A stretch of DNA of 64,000 bases, from the NCBI GenBank assembly GCA_012295275.1, contig CM022665.1:8734976-8798975 (forward strand), read 5' to 3'. This DNA is from Chrysomallon squamiferum (taxonomy: Eukaryota > Mollusca > Gastropoda > Neomphalida > Peltospiridae). Of this stretch, positions 55,501-64,000 are shown piece by piece. The stretch's first letter is position 1; each line of letters opens with the position of its first letter. The notes beneath the pieces were generated by a model. It was given only the letters and a program-made list of their open reading frames with translations, was not told where the DNA came from and ran no database searches. The translations under genes and the position numbers were made by a program.

Positions 55501-56100
55501 TTTCTTCTTTTTCACATGGTCATTAAATATTTTCATCTTTGGGTTTTTTTCTTATTTTTCTTAATCCAGAATCTACTACACAGTTGACCATTATTTAAAT
55601 TTTTTCTCCCCATATTTACTTACTCTTCACTCATTTGTATATTCTGTCTATTCTTCCATTCTTCATTTTTTCTCAGTCTGTCAGCCAATCATACAAGGCC
55701 TCATGGGTTCTAACCATTTGACCCAAACTTACATTCAAGGGTTATATACATCTGTCTTTGGGCATGGAATCAAGGATCTTCTGGTTTTTTCTAGACAGAA
55801 GTCTTCATTGGATTAATCAGTTTTCTCAATGTTAGTCATTCAGCCTTTTCAAATATGCTTGCATCCATTGAAGATTTAAACAGGTCTGTACTGGGAAAAT
55901 AGTTGCCTATCCATTTTTAATAATTTGCTCAAGATAGTATTAGAGCATTAACAGATTAACTGGAAAGAATAAAGAGTGGGTCTAAAGACCTTCCCTATTA
56001 GGTAGAAAGGAAAGAAATATTTAATGAAGCACTGAACGCATTTTAATACAGTTATGTATTGTCCATAATGAGCACACATTAAAATACAGGGAACTTGCTG
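52600..56100. other. Gene-poor stretch with repeat-like fragments
   Basis: AT-rich sequence with no supported exon. The part from about 55080 to 55290 (TGGCCACTGGCCAAAGCCATG and nearby) and 55660-56000 is more complex and looks like decayed interspersed repeat, but I cannot name a family or find a second full copy in the window. Confidence 0.45.
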
Positions 56101-56109
56101 CCACAGTAT

Positions 56110-56390
56110 GACCAGTTATCTTTTTTACAATTAGCAGCTAGGGGGTCTTTAACATGCACCTTCCCATAGACAGAAAAAACACATACAACAGCCTTTGATA
56201 AGCAGATTGTAGGTTACTGGCTGAGAAAAGGCCTAAGTATTGATGTGTTAGTTTTATAACCAACCATGCCTTAGTTCTGTACTGTATCCACTGAGTCACA
56301 ACCTAGTTTGGGTAAAAACCAGTAATGAGATCCAATCCTGCAACCTAACATTCGTAAAACAGGTGCTTAACCACACTTCACAGAATAGCT
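56110..56390 (-). repeat. Decayed SINE-like element
   Basis: The run AGCAGCTAGGGGGTCTTTAA, then CATGCACCTTCCCATAGACA, ACAGCCTTTGATAAGCAG, GGTTACTGGCTG and a final CCAATCCTGCAACCTAAC resembles, from memory, a molluscan tRNA-related SINE seen in reverse orientation. Several indels and substitutions show it is old. This is the main clue to a molluscan host. Confidence 0.5.
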
Positions 56391-57587
56391 TGATTTCTGT
56401 CAGCCAGTATTTTTCTCTCCATTTCATAAAATCAATTTTTTTAATTTTTTCTTCTTTTTTCATATAAATTATTATTAATTATTTTAATTTTTTTTGTTAT
56501 GTAATATTTCATTTCTGTCACATGTAAAAAAATACATCATGACCAGTTTGGTCTCTGAAAAGTGACACTAACACATTGTAACACATTTGAAAAAATTATC
56601 TTGTTTGTGACCTCATCAAATTACTTGCGAAACCCTGGACTTAGGAAGTATCTAATATTGTTTTTAACCTTTTAATATACTTTGTGTTTCAAAATATTTG
56701 TTTCTTAACATTTTTATCAGTAATTTATTCATTCATTTATTATATTAAATTAATTTTTTTTAGTAATACATTATTACTGAATTACTAAATATATAAAGAC
56801 CTAAGATTTGTTTTTAATAATTTTTTTTTTTTATTCTTAGTGAATGTAAATATTTAAGAAAACTTTGTCAGTTAAATATACCCTGTATTATGTTTTTATA
56901 ATTGTGTGTAGATGTTTAGAAGAAAATATGTGATGGGTTAATCTTTACCCTATTTTATAAAGTTTGTAAAAAAAAAAATTAATGTATCTGTGTATGTATT
57001 TATGTATATATGTGTATTTATATTTCTCTTTATGTGTGTGTACATATAATGGAGACCTGCATGAATATATATTTTTATTTTTAAAAGTGATTACATGTTT
57101 TGAATAAATAAAAGATTTAAAAAAATAGACCCAGGTGCAGATGAAATAGATATTGAGATAGTTCTGTTCAAAGCTGCCACATGATAAACAGTTTATTTCA
57201 AGTGGTATATATTTTTTTTATATTTAGTTGTTGATGTTGTTTTGACCTTGAAGAAAACTAACATGACATGGTGTATCTTATATACCTCTTATCTGGGTTA
57301 GGTGATCTTGACCTCTGAGTAATGAACAAATACTAACATCCTTATTTAACTTACTCAGTGTAAAAGAAAAAAGAAAAAGAAAAAAAAAAACATTAACTCT
57401 TTTACTGCTGTAACACAGGGAATGTTGGGCTATACCATTTCAGTGGAATGAATAAGGAAATGCTTTTATTTAACATTTTTAATCTATGGTTATTTCATGT
57501 TATGCATACAGTAAACAATCATCTAGATAGTGAGAGAAAACTATAACAATAATAACAAACATAATAATTACAATAACCAATCAACAG

Positions 57588-57650
57588 CTAGGGACCTTTT
57601 ATATGCTCTTTTAATGAATAGGACAGAAAATAGGCCTGTATGACTATTTC
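57588..57650 (-). repeat. Short fragment of the same SINE-like family
   Basis: CAGCTAGGGACCTTTTATAT, then GCTCTTTTAATGAATAGGACAG, parallels the start of the element at 56110. Only the conserved tail portion is left. Confidence 0.4.
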
Positions 57651-57699
57651 AGTTGATGTCAAGTAGTTACACTTACCCAAACTATTATTATTTGTAAAT

Positions 57700-60180
57700 G
57701 ATGCTTACATTTTGAAATGGTTATATTTTATGTTATAAATTCTGTTAAAGCTTTTTTCAACCACTGCAGCACTGTCTTCAGTTATGCTATAACAAATGGC
57801 TTATAAGGCCTGATATAAAGCTAAATTAAAAATGTTCTGGTGTGTTAGGTACGTGCTTAGTTGCTATTGTGATTATGTACCTTCCCATATGTTGATAACA
57901 GTCATACAGAGATGATAACTGAGAAAAAAAAAAAAAAAAAAAAAGACTTATCTTAGAGTACCTGAATTTTTACATGTCTGAATGCATATTTATTTCATAC
58001 GATGTTTTCTCAATAATCTGTCTGGATATCACCTGCTCAGGCATCAAGAGGCTGACAACAATGTAATAAATAAATATCTAGTTAAAAAAAAAAGTCAAAA
58101 ATAAATAATTAAAAATTAAATACTTAAAAAATGATCATTAAAACTTTTAACTTTATCCCTCAGAGAGAAACCAGTGAAGAAAGCTTGGACATATAAAAAA
58201 ACCAACATATAAGTTGCTAATGAAAAAATTAAAATTTGTTTTTTAAAAATTGTAAGAAGCAAAGTTAATATATTATAAAACAGTTTTGTAATTTCATTTA
58301 CTTTCAATTATTAGTTTATTTCTACTGTAATAGTTCAAATGATCCAGATAAACCACAGAACATCATTTCTCAAAGACTTATTCTTTTTTCTTGTATGAGT
58401 ATGGAAATGATATTTACAGCTGTTCAGTGGAAGTTCCCATTTTTTCAGTCATTCAGGCTGCTATACAAATATAGGCTGACTTTGTACATAGACCCATAAT
58501 TATAACTTTGGCTTCAAATTGTATTTTAGATCAATAAGCATAAATAAATGATTATTTTAATACATCATTAGGAATCATGTATATATTGTTTTTTTCTTCA
58601 GTAATGACTGTATCATTAAAGTAACAAAGGCTTAGATTTACTCTTATTTATTAGCAAAAAATGTTATTTTATGTGCACCTTTCCATAAACATGAAATAAA
58701 AACTATTATCCTTTCACAAATCACTGATGGGTGCTTTTTGGAAAGGTGAATAATTATTCTCTAATATAATTATGTGTCAGTCTGTTTATTACTGATCAAC
58801 ATGTCTCAAGAACTATGGGATTCATTATATTATGTGGAACTATAAACATATTTTATCACGCATGCATACACATGAAAAATTACACATAAATAAACACACA
58901 CACACACACACACACACAAAGTATTCAGAACAAAAATGAAATCAAAATGTATATTTACTTAGCAATATATTTTCTTATTTATATTAAGTCAACATTCAGT
59001 TAAAAAGAAAATATTTAAAATTTAAATATTGACCTTGTTAATATATTCATCTTTTCATAGTACCAGTTTACATTTATGATTTTTAAATAATAAATTTAAG
59101 GGTTTTTTTTAAATCAGATTAACAAAAAAAAAAATATTCAAAATATGTGTGTGTATACATACCAAAGGAGAGAAAACAAAATTTAAAATTAAAGTTTATA
59201 TCCATTATTAAACAATCATCTTTTGATGGCACCAAGATGCAGTTACTTCAGATAAAAAAAAAAAAAAAATGAAACATTCAAAATATGTATGTATGTATGG
59301 ATATGTTTTTTGCTTGCTATAAACACATACCAAGAGGGAAAAAAATGAAATTTAAATTGTTAACCTTTCTACACTCACAAACCTTCAAAATATATGTATA
59401 AGTATGACAACATGTTACATTTGGTATAAACATACACCAACAGAAAAAGGAAAATAAAACATTGAAGTTTTGACCCATTTTGTTTTATACACTCATATTT
59501 TCATAGCACCAAGTTGTGCACATTATATTAAAAAATTGTTTTGCACAATAGTTTTACACTCCCTGACTCTGAAATTTTGTAAGCACATGTTTTTTTTTAT
59601 TGTAATTCAACAATGAATGGTTATTATACAGTTTGTGCACTTGCCAACATTCAAATACATTTTACTTTATTAAATATGTATATACTGTACACCATAAAGA
59701 CAATAAATGGTGAAATGTCATAATCTTTCTAATATTTTCATGAGTTAATTTCTCAACTCATGTTCAACACAAACACACATATGCACACATACAAAACACA
59801 CACACACACACACACATACACACACACACACACACACACAGACACACATGCCAGATGATTATAGAATATAAATATTAAAAGATTATATTTAATTATTATT
59901 TTTTTAAGATCAAGTGTTATAGATATTTATTAACAAAGATTTCAAAATATATATTTAAAATGTTTCAGTCATTAAAATGGTAACTACTTAGTCATTAATA
60001 TGGCATGCAGCTGATGTTATAGTTAATTACTTTTTAAATTTGTTTTATGATATGGAATTTTCTCTCCCAAACTGTTACATATAAATGTCTATTACAGATA
60101 TATTTAAAATGAAACTGAAAACATTTTATCAGCCAATTATAAAATAAATAAAAAATAAACCATAGACCCCTTTTTCATCT
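57700..60180. other. Gene-poor AT-rich stretch with a degenerate tandem array
   Basis: No exon is supported. A block with the core TTTTCATAG(T/C)ACCA recurs at about 59051, 59222 and 59498, with intervening CATTCAAAATATGT and ACATACCAA motifs, so 58920-59530 is probably a decayed minisatellite. A (CA)n run lies at 59799-59840. Confidence 0.5.
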
Positions 60181-60189
60181 TTAAATGAG

Positions 60190-60490
60190 GAGAGTACTGA
60201 AAATGAGGCTTGAAACATGTTTTCTTTATAAAATGAGAAATTGTTTTTAAAAATGAAGCCAAAGACATTTTTTATCATTAAATTCCAAAATAAAATGAAA
60301 TTAGATATTTTTCTTCTTTAAGAGACAGTAATGAAAATGAAGCTAATGATACAGGTTAAACATTAGAATTGAAAATGAAGCTATATTTAATTTGTCATTT
60401 AATGATAATATTGAAAATAAAGATGATTTTTATTTTATTTTATTCTTTACATGACAATACAGGCAAAAAATGAAGCAAAGACATTTTTTA
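60190..60490 (+). repeat. Degenerate tandem array, AAAATGAAGC motif
   Basis: The word AAAATGAAGC or a close variant recurs at about 60198, 60251, 60334, 60374, 60412 and 60465. Two copies are followed by AAAGACATTTTTTATC. Spacing of about 40-80 bases indicates an old array with indels. Confidence 0.6.
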
Positions 60491-61392
60491 TCCTTCTTCT
60501 CTAAAACACATACAACTGCTGCGTAAAGGTTTAGTGACCGGATCTCTGATTGCTTCAGTAAATGGCTGGAGAATTGATCTTTCATCTGCAGCAAACCACC
60601 ATGCACTCTATATGCAGCTGCCATGTCGGTTTCTGGCTTCTCTCCAGCACAAATTGAACCATTGTCACAACCTAGGGTATATCTGAGGTCAGCTTGCAGG
60701 GTCACTTCTCAGGACCAATGGCTAGAGGGCATGGGGGGTGAGAGTTCAGTTAAGGATAAGTCTAGAGGTCATCCCAGGTGAGGTGGGTTCAGACACAGGA
60801 CACACTACTATTAATAGCCAAGTGACCATCAGTTTAGCCTGCCCCATTCTCTCAGTGGTTCCCTGGGAACAGTGACCACTCAGTGACCTCTCATAGTCCA
60901 CAGTTAACATGACCAACCGCCAATAATACAATATTTAAAAAAACATGATATATTCCTCACTGCTAGCTCTGAATGTTGTGGATGGTGGTGTGGGATCTTC
61001 ATGCTGGCTGATTTTTTTGTATTGATTTCTGTTTGGATTTAAGAGATGTTTGTGTCTCGCGTATATTTGTGCCCTGGTCAGCGTAACCTGCCCTTGTTTT
61101 ATTGAGCGTACTCTAGTTTTTATCATTGAAGTTTCTTACACGCTGGATATGTAGTCGAGTATATATATTTATATATATGTATGTATGTATATGTATATAT
61201 ATAATATATATAGAAATATATATTACACATGTGTGTTTGTGACTAGTTTCTATAGGATATATTGTAGGTAGGTATAAGAGAAAGAAATTTATTATCTTAA
61301 TATACTTGTATTAGTGATGTTCTAGATACTGATGTATCTGTCAGCTTCTGTGCGCTGAGCTTAACGAGTTCTTCACAACCTGGAAGGTAAAA
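60490..61392. other. Complex-sequence island, possible promoter or exon of a neighbouring gene
   Basis: Clearly less AT-rich than the surroundings. A minus-strand frame (60430-60705) contains CDNGSICAGEKPETDMAAAY and LLKQSEIRSLNLYAAVV but starts only at GTG and has no recognised family. At the other end, AACCTGGAAG at 61386 is followed by GTAAAAGTAAGT, giving two possible plus-strand donors (61386 or 61392). Either strand could carry an exon; none is proven. Confidence 0.3.
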
Positions 61393-61972
61393 GTAAGTGT
61401 AAACATCTGTGTGTGTTCTGGGAATTTTTAAATTCTCTTTCTCTCCTTCTTTATTTCTATCCATCTACCTATCTGTCTATCTGTCTGTCTTTTTCTGTAC
61501 CACTGTTTCTTTCTATTTCTTTTCTGTTTATCTTTTTTCCTAATTCTGTCATTCATATATGCAGAAACATCTAATAAATATAACACTTTAAGCATTATTA
61601 ATAACGTAATAAAGAAAATGTGTTTTATTACATTTCCTTGGAAATGTGTCGTTTAGAACTCAAATATTGTTTTAGTGTTTCAGATTTATATAAATGTTCT
61701 TTGCTTGTAAAGTTGATTAGATGTAGGTAAAACCAGTAATGTTTAAATTATCCAGAAACATCTTTAAAATAACATTAAAAAGAGTTTATTTGTATATAAA
61801 ATTTCCTGGTTTGGTTTTTCTTTTTTGAGTTACATGGTTTTGTGTGTAAGTCTATGTATTTATATGTATGCATGTATTAGTATCTAGTAGTAACACACAC
61901 ACACACACACACACAACAGGTACACATATAAATATAGCCACAGAACTTATGGAGGTCACAGAAAATCCACAG

Positions 61973-62003
<31 letters not shown>

Positions 62004-62465
62004 AGTATTGATTTTCTTGTTACCTGTTTTTATATTCATGTTATTCATGAAATATTTTTTTTAATATAAAACAAAACACAGTCATCTCTTCATCATTTTA
62101 TAACTTGATCAAAAAATAACAATTTATCTGTGCATTTCATCTTTTGACTATGAATATGATATTTTGAGAAGTTAATATTTGTTTGTTTTTTTTGACAAAA
62201 AACATTCAGTCTGTAGAGCATAAAGATGATATAATTACTGAATTAGTGAACAAAATATATAACAATTTGTGGGTGTGTAAGTAAAGTTTATAAATTTATC
62301 ATATTATGTATGTACTGCATGAGTAATTCTTATAAATTTATGGTTTTAAAATGTTTAATAAACTTGTTTACATACTTTATACATAAACAACATCTTCATT
62401 TTTCTCAGTTTCATACTTAAACTCTTCCAATCACATAATAGTGTCAATAATTTATCAAAAGAAAT

Positions 62466-62750
62466 ATTTTATTAGTTTTTGAAAAAGTCTAAATATGTTA
62501 ACTGAAATAACATAATATTGTAAACATTTATATTATTAGTTTAGGAAAAATATCTAAATCTCTTAACTTAAAATAACATAACACTATAAACATTTATAGT
62601 TAGTTTTATTTACAAAATAGTCTGAATATCTGTTAATTAAAATACCACACTATTTTAAATATTTATATTAGTTTTTAAAAATGTTTAGACATTATCTATA
62701 TAAGCTTGCTAATTAAAATTACCTATTATTTCATGAATGTTTAGATTTGA
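62466..62750 (+). repeat. Four-copy degenerate tandem array, unit about 65-80 bp
   Basis: Successive units share TTAGTTTT..AAAAA, a TCTAAATAT(C/G)TTAACT-like block, AAATAACATAA and AAACATTTATA. Units start at about 62466, 62541, 62605 and 62673. Copies differ by small indels. Confidence 0.7.
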
Positions 62751-63439
62751 TTCATAAAAACGTTCACAAAATGGCAGTCTTTATCAAAATAAATAGGACA
62801 GATTTTAGAAGAAAAAACCAGCATATCTGCAAAACTTGTGTTTAGTATGAACATTAATTATTAAAATAAGATTTCTAACAGTATTATAAAATATCAGAGT
62901 TAATGATATTAGTAGCATATTTCTTTATATAATTAGTTATACAAAAATAAGCAAAAGACCTACAAAATGATAATATTAAAATTTGTAACACTAAATATGC
63001 AGCAGTAAATTGATTCTTTAAAACAAATATTAATTAAAGAGATCCTGTAAACAAGACAGTTAATGCTATGCATAGTAAAATACCTGATGATAAATATATT
63101 AAAACAAGATAATTAATGTTAAACATGCTAAAAGATTAAAACAAGACATCTAATGATCTTTTAACCCTGTTTGACATTCTCATCATATTATATATCCTGT
63201 GTTGATCTGTATAGACTGACTTGCACTCAGACACATAATTCTAGGCAAAGTCTTCAAGTTTACCCTCTGATCCATGCAAAATAAATATAATGATAATCCT
63301 CCTTGACATTATAACATGATTATTCGTGCCTGCAGAGATATCTATGTCCAATAAAATAAATAAAAAATAAGAAATTGTATAGCCAGTTTTGGAAGTGGGT
63401 AGTTGAGAAATAAAATTTTTGGCAAAAATCTATTCTATT

Positions 63440-63442
<3 letters not shown>

Positions 63443-63534
<92 letters not shown>

Positions 63535-63537
63535 TGT
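63443..63537 (+). repeat. Compound (CT)n(GT)n microsatellite
   Basis: About 75 bases of CT followed directly by about 20 bases of GT. Confidence 0.95.
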
Positions 63538-64000
63538 TTAACTAAGAGTTATATATGGTAGCAGTATAAAAATGTATTATATTTTTAAAAAAGAAATTTG
63601 TAATTATTGCTTATGGTAAGATATTTCTATAAAACCAATAATCACACTGTATGTTTTCACACTGATGAAAAGTGTGTAGGGATAGATAATTAAATATCAC
63701 ACAAAACAGAAAAACACCCACACATTACTAGTTACTGCTGTGTCCTAACAGAACTCTCTGTCAAGGTCAGATGAAAGCATGCCAGAAATTATCCACCCTA
63801 AGTCCTATACTGGTCACTAGAAAAAAAAAAAAAAAAAAAAAAAGGACAATTAAATCTAATTTGATTACATTCATTTCTGATGCTGTTTTGGGTGTTACAA
63901 ATAAGAACATTCTAATGTGTTTTTTTTGTTTTTTTAAAAATAGGTAATGAGTATCAAACTACATTCAGAATTTTTTTAAATATGATTTTGTAAAATGTGA

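Larger units (their letters stand above)
61393..64000. other. Right-end AT-rich region with repeats only
   Basis: No coding exon is supported. Contents include CA/TG runs at 61889-61916 and 61984-62004, the tandem array at 62466-62750, a weaker array near 63020-63160 (AAAACAAGA..TAATG motifs), a compound (CT)n(GT)n at 63443-63537 and poly-A at 63821-63843. Confidence 0.6.

Overview
This is a strongly AT-rich eukaryotic (animal) window: protein-coding exons of 27 to 257 bases, GT..AG introns and abundant microsatellites. The proteins look invertebrate. A decayed SINE-like sequence near 56.1 kb recalls a short interspersed repeat common in molluscs, so a mollusc is my best guess (an inference from memory, not a search).

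Left part (1-33.4 kb). Two genes lie in tandem on the minus strand. The first five coding exons of PSMC6 (26S proteasome ATPase Rpt4) occupy 822-2819; the rest of that gene lies beyond the left edge. Upstream of it, 5270-31506 holds a 42-exon gene that I rebuilt exon by exon. All splice phases agree, giving 1347 codons plus a stop. The protein has an N-terminal membrane anchor and a beta-rich module with an RDHSFG motif. A complete rifampicin-phosphotransferase / PEP-synthase-like dikinase follows: ATP-grasp domain, central substrate domain, and swivelling phospho-histidine domain with GGSVSHG. Such dikinases are mostly bacterial, so a long intron-rich animal version tethered to a membrane is the main biological interest. 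A second candidate first exon (33268-33367) has the same splice phase as exon 1.

Two pairs of inverted repeats lie in introns of this gene. One is a pair of 793-bp transposon copies with TA target duplications. The other is an antisense copy of exon 29. Both could fold the pre-mRNA into long double-stranded RNA.

Middle part (31.5-42 kb). This is a repeat-dense stretch without a recognisable gene. It holds a mariner-like MITE, a pair of roughly 330-bp inverted arms 3.7 kb apart, a palindrome with a perfect 51-nt core, a GGGGG/CCCCC-tipped hairpin, long GA, poly-A and poly-T tracts, and a duplicated 66-bp sequence containing a DR4 nuclear-receptor-type site. A cluster of TGACCT half-sites precedes a possible plus-strand splice donor at 41185.

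Right part (42-64 kb). Mostly gene-poor and AT-rich. I can support only one candidate minus-strand terminal exon (52058-52255), SINE-like remnants, several degenerate tandem arrays, and a more complex island at 60.5-61.4 kb that could be a promoter or exon of something lying outside.
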